Positions 1 to 11,792 are shown, counted from the stretch's first letter. The stretch is 64,000 bases of DNA from Labilithrix sp. (GCA_019637225.1 JAHBWC010000007.1:99815-163814); one strand, 5' to 3'. Numbers and translations: made by a program. Notes: a model not told the origin generated them from the sequence alone.

Positions 1-2022
1 CCGAACGCGCGCGACACGATCTACGAGATCGGCCTCACGCCGAACCGGCCGGACGGCCTCGGTCACGTCGGCCTCGCGCGGGAGCTCGCCGCGCTCTTCG
101 AGATCCCGTTCGGGATGCCGCGGCCGAAGCCGGAGGCGCTCGCGAAGGTCGCGGACGTCGCGACGAAAGACCTCGTCGCCATCGCGGTCGAGGACGCCGA
201 GCGCTGCCCGCACTACGGCGCAGCCGGCGCCGTCGACGTGACCATCGGCCCGGCGCCGCTCTGGGCGAAGTACCGCCTCCAGGCGCTCGGCGTCCGCTCG
301 ATCTCGAACGTCGTCGACGTCACGAACCTCGTGATGCTCGAGTACGGCCACCCGATGCACGCGTTCGATCTCGATCGCGTGCGCCCCGACGCGAGCGGCT
401 CGCGGCGCATCGTCGTCCGTCGCGCGAAGGACGGCGAGAGCCTGAAGACGCTCGACGGCGTGGACCGGAAGCTCGTCGCCGACGACCTCTTGATCTGCGA
501 CGGCGCGGGCCCGGTCGCGCTCGCCGGTGTGATGGGCGGGGCCTCGAGCGAGATCCAGGACGACACGAAGCGCGTCCTCTTCGAGTGCGCCTTCTTCGAG
601 CCGCGCGGCGTGCGCCGCACGGCCCGCCGCAACGCGATGCACACCGAGTCGAGCCACCGCTTCGAGCGCGGCGTCGATCCGGGCGACGTCGCCGCCGTCC
701 TCGATCGCGCCGTCGCGCTCACGATCGAGCTCGCCGGCGCCGCCGCGACGAGGGGTCGCGTGCACGTGCAGCCGGGCGCGCCGGCGGGACAGGCGGAGCC
801 GGCGCCGACCGCGAAGCGCGCGCTCCGCTTCCGCGGCCAGCGGGTTCGCGAGGTCACCGGCGTCGACGTCCCGTTCGCGGTCTCGGCCGGGATCCTCGCG
901 CGGCTCGGCTGCGAGATCGCGAAGACCGAGGGCGACACGTGCGAGGTCCTCGTCCCGACGCACCGCCCCGACCTCGGCCGCGAGGTCGACCTCGTCGAGG
1001 AGGTCATTCGCGTGCACGGCATGGACTCCGTGCCGGCCGAGCTCCCGCCGATCCGCGCCTCGCGCGACGTGGGCGGGCGCGAGGAGCTCGCGCGCCGCGC
1101 CAAGGAGGTCTGCGCGGCGATCGGCCTCTCCGAGGCGATCACCTTCAGCTTCACGTCGGAGCGCGCCCTCGAGGCGCTCGCGGCCCCCGCGCCCGCGGTG
1201 AAGCTCGACAACCCGATGGCGGAGCACCAGAACGTGCTCCGGACGACGCTCCTGGTCGGTCTCCTCGACGCGGTGAAGAACGCGCGTCGCCGCGACGAGC
1301 GCGACGTCCGCGAGTTCACGGTCGGGCCCGTCTTCCTCGCGCCCGCCGCGGCGGCGACACGAGCGGAGGTCGACGCCGTCCTGCCGGACGAGCGGTTGCG
1401 CGTCGCGTTCGCGCTCGCCGGCGATCGGCCCGCGTGGCTCGAGAAGCCGAAGCCGCTCGAGGTCTGGGACGCGAAGGGCTACGCGCTCGAGATCGCGCGC
1501 CGCCTGACGGGCAAGCCGGCGAGCGTCGTCCCCGCTTCGCGCGCCGAGGCGCCGGCGCACCTGCATCCGCGCGGCGCCGCGTTCGTCGAGGTCGACGGCC
1601 AGCGCGTCGGGGCGTTCGGGCCGCTTCATCCAGACGCGGTCGACGCGCTCGAGCTCGACGGCGAGGTGCTCGTCTTCGAGATGGAGCTCGATCCGTTCGC
1701 GGCCGGCGCTGCGACGCCGAAGTTCGCGGCGATCCCCCGCTTCCCCGCGAGCGCGCGCGACGTCGCGCTCGTCGTGAAGGACGGCATCCCCGCCGGTGAG
1801 GTCGAGGCCGCCGTGCGGGCGGCGGCGGGACCGCTCGCGGAGGCCGTGCGCCTCTTCGATCGGTTCGTGGGCGGCCAGGTCCCGGCGGGGCACGCGAGCC
1901 TCGCGTTCCGCGTCGTCTACCGCTCGCCGGAGCGCACGCTGACGGACGCCGAGGTCGACGCCGCCCACGCGAACGTCGTCGCGACGGCGTCGTCGAAGTT
2001 CGGGGCGACGCTCCGCGCCTGA
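1..2022 (+). CDS. pheT: Phenylalanine-tRNA ligase beta subunit, 5' end cut by the window
   Basis: PheT is the large subunit of the alpha2-beta2 phenylalanyl-tRNA synthetase, a cytosolic enzyme that charges tRNA-Phe. The frame is already open at base 1, where it reads a conserved NRPDGLGHVGLARELA stretch, so the real start lies upstream. In order I see the B3/B4 editing region (GHPMHAFD near base 350, then RRTARRNAMHTESSHRFERG), a B5 DNA-binding-like fold (bases 820-1080), the catalytic-like core, and the ferredoxin-fold anticodon-binding domain in the last 95 residues (RFPASARDVALVV to the C terminus). The stop is TGA at 2020-2022. The pheS gene would be expected just upstream. Nothing looks broken. 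Family assignment is secure. Confidence 0.97.
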   Translation, partial: PNARDTIYEIGLTPNRPDGLGHVGLARELAALFEIPFGMPRPKPEALAKVADVATKDLVAIAVEDAERCPHYGAAGAVDVTIGPAPLWAKYRLQALGVRSISNVVDVTNLVMLEYGHPMHAFDLDRVRPDASGSRRIVVRRAKDGESLKTLDGVDRKLVADDLLICDGAGPVALAGVMGGASSEIQDDTKRVLFECAFFEPRGVRRTARRNAMHTESSHRFERGVDPGDVAAVLDRAVALTIELAGAAATRGRVHVQPGAPAGQAEPAPTAKRALRFRGQRVREVTGVDVPFAVSAGILARLGCEIAKTEGDTCEVLVPTHRPDLGREVDLVEEVIRVHGMDSVPAELPPIRASRDVGGREELARRAKEVCAAIGLSEAITFSFTSERALEALAAPAPAVKLDNPMAEHQNVLRTTLLVGLLDAVKNARRRDERDVREFTVGPVFLAPAAAATRAEVDAVLPDERLRVAFALAGDRPAWLEKPKPLEVWDAKGYALEIARRLTGKPASVVPASRAEAPAHLHPRGAAFVEVDGQRVGAFGPLHPDAVDALELDGEVLVFEMELDPFAAGAATPKFAAIPRFPASARDVALVVKDGIPAGEVEAAVRAAAGPLAEAVRLFDRFVGGQVPAGHASLAFRVVYRSPERTLTDAEVDAAHANVVATASSKFGATLRA

Positions 2023-2090
2023 TCGCGCGTCGGCGAGGCCGGCCCGCGACGGCGCGTTCGGAGTGCGCGAGCTTCTCCAGCCCGATGATG

Positions 2091-2096
2091 TAGGAT
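2091..2096 (+). promoter_or_regulatory. -10-like box TAGGAT six bases before a GTG start
   Basis: TAGGAT is followed by six bases and then the GTG start at 2103, a spacing that would place the transcript start at or next to the start codon. No convincing -35 box was seen 17 bases upstream. The call rests on the same spacing recurring before many genes of this window. Confidence 0.4.
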
Positions 2097-2102
2097 CGTG
2101 GC

Positions 2103-3383
<1,281 letters not shown>

Positions 3384-3458
3384 CGTTCCGACGCCTCGGG
3401 CCGCCGGCGTTCACGCTTTCACAGCGGCGCGGAGTTCCGCTAGCCTCGGGCGTCCGTC

Positions 3459-4004
3459 ATGACGACCACCGATACGGCTGCCCTCGCCCGCTTCCTCGAC
3501 GTCTTTCCGGACTGGCTCCGCACGCTCGGCGAAGACGCCGGCGCGCTCGGAAACGTCGTGACGACCCGGTCGGACGACGAGGTCGCGCGCTACGTCGCGT
3601 CGGGTCTCAACTACATCTTCAAGTCGCTCGACCTCATCCCGGACGGGATCGACGACCTCGGCTTCTGCGACGACGCCTTCGTCATCCGCGTCGCGTCGGC
3701 GCTGGCGTGCGACGCCGACGGAGCCGCGCGCGAGGGCGTGCTCGGCCGCCTCGCCGACGAGGCGAAGCAGGTCGAAGAGTTCCTCGAGGACGACTACGCG
3801 CGTCTCGTCACGTACGTCACGGGCCTTCGCAAGGGCGCCGCGCGCGGCCGCACGGTCGAGGACATCATGACGGACACCTCCGTCCGCTCCGCCTTCGTCC
3901 ACGAGGTCAACGCGTGGGCAGGGGAGTACCAGGTGCCCGCCTTCACGCGTGACGTGAAGACGCTCATCAAGCTCAAGGCGTTCCTCAACGCCAAGCTCGC
4001 CTGA
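3459..4004 (+). CDS. DUF1232 (YkvA-like) domain protein
   Basis: A 181-residue protein carrying the DUF1232 signature in residues 48-75 (LNYIFKSLDLIPDGIDDLGF followed by CDDAFVI), the short amphipathic module shared with YkvA-type proteins. The rest is predicted helical and acidic, without signal peptide or clear membrane span. The function of the family is not established. A TAGCCT box lies 12 bases before the ATG. The gene converges with the PD-(D/E)XK-like gene downstream, with a perfect hairpin between them. Confidence 0.7.
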   Translation: MTTTDTAALARFLDVFPDWLRTLGEDAGALGNVVTTRSDDEVARYVASGLNYIFKSLDLIPDGIDDLGFCDDAFVIRVASALACDADGAAREGVLGRLADEAKQVEEFLEDDYARLVTYVTGLRKGAARGRTVEDIMTDTSVRSAFVHEVNAWAGEYQVPAFTRDVKTLIKLKAFLNAKLA

Positions 4005-4008
4005 GCCG

Positions 4009-4033
4009 CGCCGGCGCGAAGTGAGCGCCGGCG
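4009..4033. terminator. Hairpin between convergent genes
   Basis: Perfect 9-base-pair stem (CGCCGGCGC at 4009-4017 against GCGCCGGCG at 4025-4033) with a 7-base loop, lying between two converging stop codons. There is no T tract, so it may act as a weak bidirectional terminator or as an mRNA-end stabiliser. Confidence 0.5.
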
Positions 4034-4075
4034 GTTCGACTGCGCGGGCCCTCACGCCGCGGGCGTAGGCTCGCC

Positions 4076-4936
4076 TCAGACGTCGTCGGCGAAGACGTCG
4101 TCGATGCGCTCCACGATCGCGGCCCGACGGATCCAGCGCTCGAGCGTGACGACGCTCGAGCATGCGTCGACGCGTCGACGCGCTCGCTCGGGCAGCTCCA
4201 GGTTACGGGCTGCGATCACCGCGATGAGCGCCTGCCGAGCCCCTTCTTCGCGCCCCTGAGCCAGGTACTTCTTGGCGAAGTCGCTCTTGTATTCGTAGCT
4301 ACCGAGCGGCATGAGTGCCTCCAACGCTACCTTGGCGAGCTCTCCGAGCGTCGCGTACGCCAAATCAAAATACGTCCGCATCCGCTCTTCGTCCAGGCAC
4401 GCTGCCGCACGCAATGCCGCCTCGATCACGGGCGCGCCGTCCGGCTCGGCCCCGTGCACGAGCGCGCTCAGCATCGCGAGCTCCGGCAGAGCCCCGGCAG
4501 CCTCCGTGATGCGCGGGATCTGGCGCGGCCCGATGACGATTGGGACGAGCGGGCTCGTCGGCTGCATCGTGTCGATCGGCCGTCCCGCCCACGAAGCCAC
4601 GTCCTCGAACGGTGTGATCACGACGAGTCGTGACGTTCCACGCACCCTCGCATGCAACGACGCGAGGTAGAGCGGCCAGGTGTACCGCTTCTCGGGATCG
4701 ATGCCGAGCTGCGCCTCGACCACGAACGCCGCAGCGATGCCTTCCGAGCTCTCGAGCATCACTACGGCATCCGCGCGACGCTCGAGCGGCACGACCTGGG
4801 TGAAGTCGGCGTCGCCCAGACGTGCCACGGCTCCCTCCGGCGTGGAAAGCCCGATGGCGTACTCGAGGAGGCTCGTGACGAGCGCCGGCTCTTGGCGGAG
4901 GAGCAAGAGCGGAGCCTCATGCAGCGCGGAGGGCAC
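4076..4936 (-). CDS. Rpn/YhgA-like PD-(D/E)XK nuclease family protein
   Basis: A 286-residue protein of a family common in actinobacteria and myxobacteria whose members begin with an MPS-x-HEA motif, as here (GTG start, MPSALHEAP). The nuclease-like core is ADFTQVVPLERRADAVVML (D near residue 55) followed by the E-x-Q motif of AAFVVEAQLGIDPEKRYTWP, a typical PD-(D/E)XK arrangement. The C-terminal third carries YKSDFAKKYLAQGREEGARQ, the linker also seen in Rpn/transposase-31 proteins. Such proteins are DNA nucleases linked to recombination, and are often horizontally acquired. Codon use looks less GC-extreme than the neighbours, with AT-richer runs near 4360, which hints at transfer. Exact activity is unproven. 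Confidence 0.6.
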   Translation of the reverse strand: MPSALHEAPLLLLRQEPALVTSLLEYAIGLSTPEGAVARLGDADFTQVVPLERRADAVVMLESSEGIAAAFVVEAQLGIDPEKRYTWPLYLASLHARVRGTSRLVVITPFEDVASWAGRPIDTMQPTSPLVPIVIGPRQIPRITEAAGALPELAMLSALVHGAEPDGAPVIEAALRAAACLDEERMRTYFDLAYATLGELAKVALEALMPLGSYEYKSDFAKKYLAQGREEGARQALIAVIAARNLELPERARRRVDACSSVVTLERWIRRAAIVERIDDVFADDV

Positions 4937-5086
4937 GGGCTCGCAGGTTCACGCGACGTGCCGGGGACGGCTGCCAACCGCATCGCGGGGTTGAGCGCGC
5001 TTCGCGACGGCCGGGCCACCTCAGGGCCGGCCCCGCGCCACGGCACCAGGCCCGTCGGGCCGGAGCGCCGGCTCGTCAGGAGCGCG

Positions 5087-6811
<1,725 letters not shown>

Positions 6812-7024
6812 TCTTCCTTCGACCAGCCGACGCTGCGCGTCGGAGCACACTTGGGGAAGAGGCCGCCTTCGACGGAGCCGGCGCTCGTGGCGTCGGCGGA
6901 GTGCGGCGGCCGCCGAGATCGTTCGGGGTTCTGCTTGAGGCTACACGCTCCGCGGCGGAAAGGAACAGGGGCTTTGTGGCCGCCCGCCCGCGCCCCGGCC
7001 GCCCGCCTCGCGTCCCGCCCGATC

Positions 7025-7783
7025 TCAGAACGTGACGCGGACGACGGGGAAGCGGAGCTCGCTGCCGCGGTTGTCCGCGCCCATACGCGCGCGCTCGGCG
7101 GTGCCGAGGACCGGGCGGACCTCGGGGAGCGGGACGCCGACGTAGAAGTCGCCGTTCCTCAGGTTGAAGAGCGAAGACTGCGGGGACTGCGGCGCACGCG
7201 GCGCCTGCGTACCACCACCACCGCCACCCTCGCTCGGAGCGGGCGCGGGAGGGGGCGGAGCGTCCTGTCCCGGCGTGGCGGGCGTCGTCGCGCTGCCCGG
7301 TCCCGGCGCGGTCGCCGGCGGGGTTCCGGGCTCCGCGCCAACGACGCTGCTGCCGCCGGGCTTGCCCGGATCGGACGGCGGAACGTCCACGGGCTTGTCT
7401 TCGCGTGCGCCCTCGGTGGGCATGTAGCGGGTCGCGTCGAGCGCGACGACGATCGCGGGGATGAGGAGCGCGAGCCCGCCCGCGAGCATGTAGGCCGGGA
7501 TGCGTCCGTCGTCGACGGCCTGCTCGACGAAGTAGCCGCCCACGCCGCCAGCCACCGCGCCGGCGCCGGCGCCGACGAGGTATGCGGTCGTCGAACGCAC
7601 CCCGAAGAGCGCCTCGCCGAACACGACGAGCTCTCCACCGAGCAGCGCGCCGCCGGCGATTCCCTTCGCCGTGGGCGTGACCTCTTCGGCGTGAGCCGAG
7701 CCCGGAACAGCGAGGATCGCACCGGCCGCGACGGCGGCGAGTACGGTGGCGCGGAGCTTCTTTCCGTCGTGCTTTGTGGCCAT
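7025..7783 (-). CDS. Exported protein of unknown function with two membrane-like segments
   Basis: A 252-residue protein with a clear signal peptide (MATKHDGKKLRATVLAAVAA followed by an AHA cleavage site near residue 32). After it come a Gly/Ala-rich hydrophobic region (residues 42-85), a second hydrophobic stretch (LAGGLALLIPAIVVALDATRY, 95-116), a long Pro/Gly/Thr-rich linker (120-205) and a conserved-looking tail (FNLRNGDFYVGVPLPEVRPV). The pattern recalls glycine-zipper envelope proteins of myxobacteria, but I recognise no named domain. A TTAGCT box lies about 46 bases upstream of the ATG. Confidence 0.6.
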   Translation of the reverse strand: MATKHDGKKLRATVLAAVAAGAILAVPGSAHAEEVTPTAKGIAGGALLGGELVVFGEALFGVRSTTAYLVGAGAGAVAGGVGGYFVEQAVDDGRIPAYMLAGGLALLIPAIVVALDATRYMPTEGAREDKPVDVPPSDPGKPGGSSVVGAEPGTPPATAPGPGSATTPATPGQDAPPPPAPAPSEGGGGGGTQAPRAPQSPQSSLFNLRNGDFYVGVPLPEVRPVLGTAERARMGADNRGSELRFPVVRVTF

Positions 7784-8137
7784 GGGCTTCGTCCGAGGAG
7801 GGAAACGTGCGAGATGCTTGGTGCCCGAAGCTAACACGACGTTCACTGTCGCCGGAAGGCTCGGGCCGGTGCGGCTCCCTGGCGGGCCCCGGCCGGCCGC
7901 CGGCGCGTGTAGATTCCCTCGGCTGCTGCCCGGTTTACCCCACGTCGCGGTCGGGCCCGCCTCCCGACATCGCCCGCCCGGTCCCGGCCATTTCCGCCCT
8001 GCCATGAAACGACGCCCCCATCCTCGATCCGAACGCGAGCGCATGGAAACGTCGCCGCTCGGCGCTCGCGCGTGCGGGAGGTGGTGCCCAGGGGGCGCGG
8101 ACGGAGCGGCCGCGCGTCGAGCCGTGGTGACCCCTCG
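7784..8137. other. Divergent intergenic region without a recognisable gene
   Basis: These 354 bases separate the divergent starts at 7783 and 8138. On the minus strand a TTAGCT box near 7830 could serve the exported protein. On the plus strand TAGATT near 7910 could serve the membrane protein gene, though far from its start. No convincing RNA gene, repeat or short coding frame was seen. Confidence 0.4.
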
Positions 8138-9184
8138 ATGAACGCGCTCGCCGAGAGGCTCCGGACGCTGCGTCGCGATCCGATGGCGCTGCCCTCGCTC
8201 CTCGCGGCGGCCTCGGCGACGGCGCTCATCCTCGGCGCCGCGCTGATCGGCGCGACGATCCGGCTCCTGCCCTGGGCGCTCGACCCGACGATCCCGTGGA
8301 GCACGCTCGCGCCCTTCGCGAAGAGCCTTCTCGCGGTCGCGTTCGAGGCCGCGCTGATGACGGGCTGGCCCGTCGGTTGGGCGCTCGCCACGCAGCGGCT
8401 CGTCGAGCGCGGCGAGGCGCGGGTGCTCGCCTCGCTCGGTGAGCCTCCTCACCGGACGATCGGCCGTCTCCTCCCGCAAGCGTCGGTCCTCGGCGCCGTG
8501 CTCGTCCTGTCGTCGAGCGTGCTGGGCTACGAAGCCGCCGCGCCGGGGAAGGTCGTCAACGCGCTCCTGGCCGACGGCCGTGCGACGTGCGAGCCGGGCG
8601 CCACCCACGGCGTTCCGTTCGTCTCGGCGACCTGGCTCTGTCCCGCCGGGGCCGAGGGCCCGATCGGTGACGAGCGCCCGCGTCTCGTCGGGCGCGCGCC
8701 CCTCGGCGGCGTCGTCTTCACGGCCGAAGACGCGAAGGTGAGCGATGACCTCCGCCGCATCGAGCTCGTGGGAGCGCGGCTCCTGCTGCCCACCGGCTCG
8801 CCGTCGACGCGCGTGCGCGTGCGCGTCGACACGCTCGTCCTCCGTGGCCTGGCGCCCTGGGCCCGGGCCTCGTCGCTCCCGCCCGCGCTCCGCGCGGGGG
8901 TCGTCGCGGGCTCGTCGCTCGTCGCGGGGTGCGCCGCGGCGGCGGCGATCCTCCGCGGACGGAGGCGCCGGGTCGGCGGCGTCGCGGCCGCCGCGATCGG
9001 CGCGGCCGGCCCGCTGGCGGCGCTCGTAACGCTCCGTGCGCTCGAGCTTCGGGTGCCGGAAACCGCATCGGGATGGTGGCTGTCGCTTTTCGGGCTCGTT
9101 CCGCTCGCGGCGCTCGTTGCCGTCCTCGCTGCGGCCGCGCTCGTGACGGCCTTGCCCGAGAGACGCGGCGCTGATAGCAAATAA
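8138..9184 (+). CDS. Polytopic membrane protein, possibly LptF/LptG-like
   Basis: A 348-residue protein with hydrophobic segments at about residues 20-45, 60-90, 108-135, 250-275, 285-300 and 312-340, giving five or six spans with a roughly 110-residue soluble domain between the third and fourth. The segment RVLASLGEPPHRTIGRLLPQ, followed by a span and a soluble domain, resembles the EITALRAAGIS-type segment of LptF/LptG lipopolysaccharide permeases. Similarity is weak and the protein could be another membrane family. It ends 62 bases before tatA on the same strand and may share its transcript. Confidence 0.5.
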   Translation: MNALAERLRTLRRDPMALPSLLAAASATALILGAALIGATIRLLPWALDPTIPWSTLAPFAKSLLAVAFEAALMTGWPVGWALATQRLVERGEARVLASLGEPPHRTIGRLLPQASVLGAVLVLSSSVLGYEAAAPGKVVNALLADGRATCEPGATHGVPFVSATWLCPAGAEGPIGDERPRLVGRAPLGGVVFTAEDAKVSDDLRRIELVGARLLLPTGSPSTRVRVRVDTLVLRGLAPWARASSLPPALRAGVVAGSSLVAGCAAAAAILRGRRRRVGGVAAAAIGAAGPLAALVTLRALELRVPETASGWWLSLFGLVPLAALVAVLAAAALVTALPERRGADSK

Positions 9185-9246
9185 GGAAGGCCGTGTGGTG
9201 ACACGGTGCATCGCCTCGAAGGTCCTCGCGACCGCCGGAGAACGTC

Positions 9247-9501
9247 ATGCTGGGTGGACTCGGAGCACCGGAGCTCATCGTCATCGCGCTGATCGCGCTG
9301 CTGCTCTTTGGTGCCGGCCGCATCGCGGACATCGGCAAGGGGCTCGGTCAGGGCATCAAGAACTTCAAGCAGGGCTTGAAGGAAGTCGACGCCGAGGAAG
9401 ACGACGACGAAGTCGTCGAGGCGAAGGCGAAGAAGGGCGACAAGCCCAAGGCCGAGAAGGCCGAGAAGGCGAAGAAGGAAGCGGCGGCCGAAGAGGCCTG
9501 A
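9247..9501 (+). CDS. tatA: Sec-independent translocase subunit TatA
   Basis: An 84-residue TatA/TatE protein of the twin-arginine pathway, which exports folded proteins across the inner membrane. It has the N-terminal transmembrane helix (GAPELIVIALIALLLFGAGR), the FGAGR hinge, and the amphipathic helix (IADIGKGLGQGIKNFKQGLK), followed by an acidic patch (DAEEDDDE) and a Lys/Ala/Glu-rich tail. Length is normal. tatB and tatC are not in the window. The next gene, on the opposite strand, encodes a likely Tat substrate. Confidence 0.93.
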   Translation: MLGGLGAPELIVIALIALLLFGAGRIADIGKGLGQGIKNFKQGLKEVDAEEDDDEVVEAKAKKGDKPKAEKAEKAKKEAAAEEA

Positions 9502-9504
9502 GCC

Positions 9505-9528
9505 GCGGCGTCAGACGCCGCTCTTCTT
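9505..9528. terminator. Bidirectional hairpin between tatA and the hydrolase gene
   Basis: Arms GCGGCGTC and GACGCCGC around a single A form a tight stem right after the tatA stop and over the hydrolase stop (9511-9513). On the plus strand it is followed by a pyrimidine-rich TCTTCTTC run. This would suit a shared terminator of the two convergent genes. Confidence 0.5.
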
Positions 9529-10326
9529 CAGCCACGCGAGCATCTTCAGCCACGCGTCGTCCGCGGCGGCCTTCGAGTACGTCGGACGGTAGTCGGCGTA
9601 GAAGGCGTGCTCGGCCTCCGGGTACACTTCGATCTCGGAGCCGCTCGTGCCCTTCGCGATCTCGCGGCGCATCAGCTCGACGTGCGTGACCGGGATGCCG
9701 GTGTCGCGTCCGCCGTAGAGGCCGAGCACCGGGACCTTCAACTTCGCGCCGACGTCGAGCGGCGTCGTCGTCTGGTTCGCGTTCACCGCGTGCGAGAGGC
9801 GCCCGTACCACGCGGCGCCGGCCTTGGCGCCGCCGCGCGCGGCGTAGAGCCAGACGACGCGTCCGCCCCAGCAGAAGCCGGTGATCGCCACGCGATCGCC
9901 GTCGACCTTGCCGGTCTTCTTCGCCCACGCCTTCGCGGCGTCGAGATCGCTCATCACCTCGCGGTCCGGCACCTTGCTCACGACCTCGAGGATCTCCTTG
10001 AAGCCCGCTAGCTTCGAGACGTCGCCGTGTCGCGCGAAGAGGTCGGGCGCGACCGCCATGTAGCCCGCTTTCGCGAGCCGCCGGCAGACGTCCTTGATGT
10101 GCTCGTGCACGCCGAAGATCTCGTGGACGACGAGCACGAGCGGAAAGGGGCCCTTGCCTTCGGGCATCGCGCGGTAAGCCGGCATCGCGCCGATGGTCAC
10201 GTCGCCCGCGACGAGGCCGCTCGGGTCGGTGGTGATCGTCTCGGCCGAGACGGGGCGGACCGCGAGCGCGAAGCCCGCGGCGAGGGAGCTGGCGACGAAC
10301 GCGCGGCGCGACAGATCGGTGCTCAT
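9511..10326 (-). CDS. Dienelactone hydrolase family protein with Tat signal
   Basis: A 271-residue alpha/beta hydrolase. The N terminus MSTDLSRRAFVASSLAAGFA has a twin-arginine motif (S-R-R-A-F-V) and a hydrophobic core ending near ATAE-like VSAE, so it is predicted to be exported folded by the Tat system whose TatA is the convergent neighbour. The catalytic set of dienelactone hydrolases is visible: Cys in GFCWGG near residue 152, Asp in YGGRDTG near 206 and His in EAEHAFYAD near 239. These enzymes open lactones such as dienelactone, and the true substrate here is unknown. A TAACGC box ends seven bases before the ATG. Confidence 0.88.
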   Translation of the reverse strand: MSTDLSRRAFVASSLAAGFALAVRPVSAETITTDPSGLVAGDVTIGAMPAYRAMPEGKGPFPLVLVVHEIFGVHEHIKDVCRRLAKAGYMAVAPDLFARHGDVSKLAGFKEILEVVSKVPDREVMSDLDAAKAWAKKTGKVDGDRVAITGFCWGGRVVWLYAARGGAKAGAAWYGRLSHAVNANQTTTPLDVGAKLKVPVLGLYGGRDTGIPVTHVELMRREIAKGTSGSEIEVYPEAEHAFYADYRPTYSKAAADDAWLKMLAWLKKSGV

Positions 10327-10384
10327 CCCGCGAGCGTTAGCACACCGGCAGGTGGCGCCGGCGCGTGCCGACCGACGCCCCGCG

Positions 10385-11740
10385 CTACGGCGACTTCGGG
10401 TTCGTGACGCGGCCGGCGAAGAGAAGGCGGCCGTGCTTGGTGTCGTGGATGAGGAAGAGGAACGGATGGTCGGCGCGGAACTCGACGACGGGTCCGGTGA
10501 TCATGCTCGTCGTGCGCATGGTCGCGGCGGTGGCGGCGGCGGCCTCGGTGCCGAGCTCGTCGACCGAGATCCACGTCTGGTGGATGACCTGGCTCACGAA
10601 GAGCCGCTCGCTCGCGTGCGGATCGGCGATGCCGCTGAAGTCCGCCTTGTCGGTGAACGCCGTCTTCATCCCGAGCTCCTGCAGCGGCGTGTTCATCGCG
10701 CCGCCGGAGCGGAAGACGAAGCGCGGGAGCGTGACGTTGACGCGCGCCGTCGCCAGCGCGGCCGTCCACTTGTCGACCGTGTCGGGATCGAGGCTCGCCT
10801 CGACCTTCGCGAGCGCGCTCGGCTGCGGGTCGTCCGGCAGGACGACGAGCATCGCGAGCTGGCTGTCGGCGTAGCGAAGCTCGAGCACCTTCAGGCCGGG
10901 CTCGGTCGCGACGCGGAGCGAGTCGGTCTGGTGCATGAGCGGGACGGTCACCGATTTCTTGCCGTCGGTCTTGAACGGCCCGTCCTTCGTCTCGGGCTTG
11001 CGGAAGGGGAACTCCCAGCGTCCCTTGAACCAGATCGCGTTGGTGACGACGAGGCGCGTCCGCGCGTCGACGGCGCCTTGCGGGAGGAGATCGGGGATCT
11101 TGTCCTTGGTCTTCTCGGCGACCCAGGTGTTGATCGCCTTCCGCGCGTCTTCGGACTTCGCGAAGTCGACGCTCGCCGGCGCGGCGCCGAAGGACGTCTC
11201 GGCGGTCTTCGCGAAGGCCGGCTGGATCGCGAAGTCGTCGTCGATCCAGAGGCGCGTGGCGATGTTGAGCTCGGCGCCGCCCTTCGAGTCCTGCCACGCG
11301 TCGAGCTCGGCGCGCGCGAGGCGCGCCGCGACGTTCGCGTCGTTGTCGAGCCCGAGCGCGGTCGCCATCTCGCGCGCCGTCGATCCTCGCGCGCCGAGGT
11401 ACGTGATGCCGAGCGCGTTCCGCACGCTCGTGCCGGAGATCATCGCGTTGTCGGTCGGCTTCTTCATCCGCGCGAGCGCCTTGAACGTGAAGGCGTTCGC
11501 GTTGCGCACGTCGGCCGACAGCTCGGCGTTCGCGATCGGCGCGCCGTTGGCGGCGGCGGGCCCGGGGAGCTCCTCGGACTTCACCGGCGGGGACGGATCG
11601 GTGGTCGCGGTCGTGAGGGGCGGTACGTCGGCTGGCTGTCCCTTCGCGGCCGCCGACGTTCGGCTCGGCGCCGCGCCGTCGCAACCCGCGAGGGCGAGAC
11701 CGAACGGGAGGACCCACGAAGGCACGCGCGGCAGGAGCAT
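10385..11740 (-). CDS. Lipoprotein serpin (serine protease inhibitor family)
   Basis: A 451-residue serpin that would trap target peptidases by a suicide mechanism. A lipobox (LALAGC) near residue 20 predicts anchoring in the envelope. Serpin landmarks are present: NAIWFKGRWEFPF (the NAIYFKG-type strand), FVFRSGGAMNTPL, and the breach/hinge and C-terminal signature FRADHPFLFLIHDTKHGRLL. The reactive-loop hinge GTEAAAATAAT begins near residue 397 and matches inhibitory serpins. Counting from the hinge puts P1 at Thr411 and P1' at Ser412, with Met and Arg three and two residues upstream of that pair. Bacterial serpins are uncommon. A TAGCTG box lies seven bases before the ATG. Confidence 0.92.
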   Translation of the reverse strand: MLLPRVPSWVLPFGLALAGCDGAAPSRTSAAAKGQPADVPPLTTATTDPSPPVKSEELPGPAAANGAPIANAELSADVRNANAFTFKALARMKKPTDNAMISGTSVRNALGITYLGARGSTAREMATALGLDNDANVAARLARAELDAWQDSKGGAELNIATRLWIDDDFAIQPAFAKTAETSFGAAPASVDFAKSEDARKAINTWVAEKTKDKIPDLLPQGAVDARTRLVVTNAIWFKGRWEFPFRKPETKDGPFKTDGKKSVTVPLMHQTDSLRVATEPGLKVLELRYADSQLAMLVVLPDDPQPSALAKVEASLDPDTVDKWTAALATARVNVTLPRFVFRSGGAMNTPLQELGMKTAFTDKADFSGIADPHASERLFVSQVIHQTWISVDELGTEAAAATAATMRTTSMITGPVVEFRADHPFLFLIHDTKHGRLLFAGRVTNPKSP

Positions 11741-11792
11741 CTCCCACCAGCTATGGCCGCGCGTCGTCGAGCGTCAAGCCGCGCGGCCATTT

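Noticed and set aside
213..1319. Long open frames on the strand opposite pheT and opposite or within most other genes, including a 735-residue one at 5627-7834 and very long ones opposite 23.8-28.3 kb and 58.8-63.5 kb.
   Set aside because: They run in the shadow of recognisable genes, are Arg/Ala/Gly-rich, lack domains and signals, and result from high GC content.
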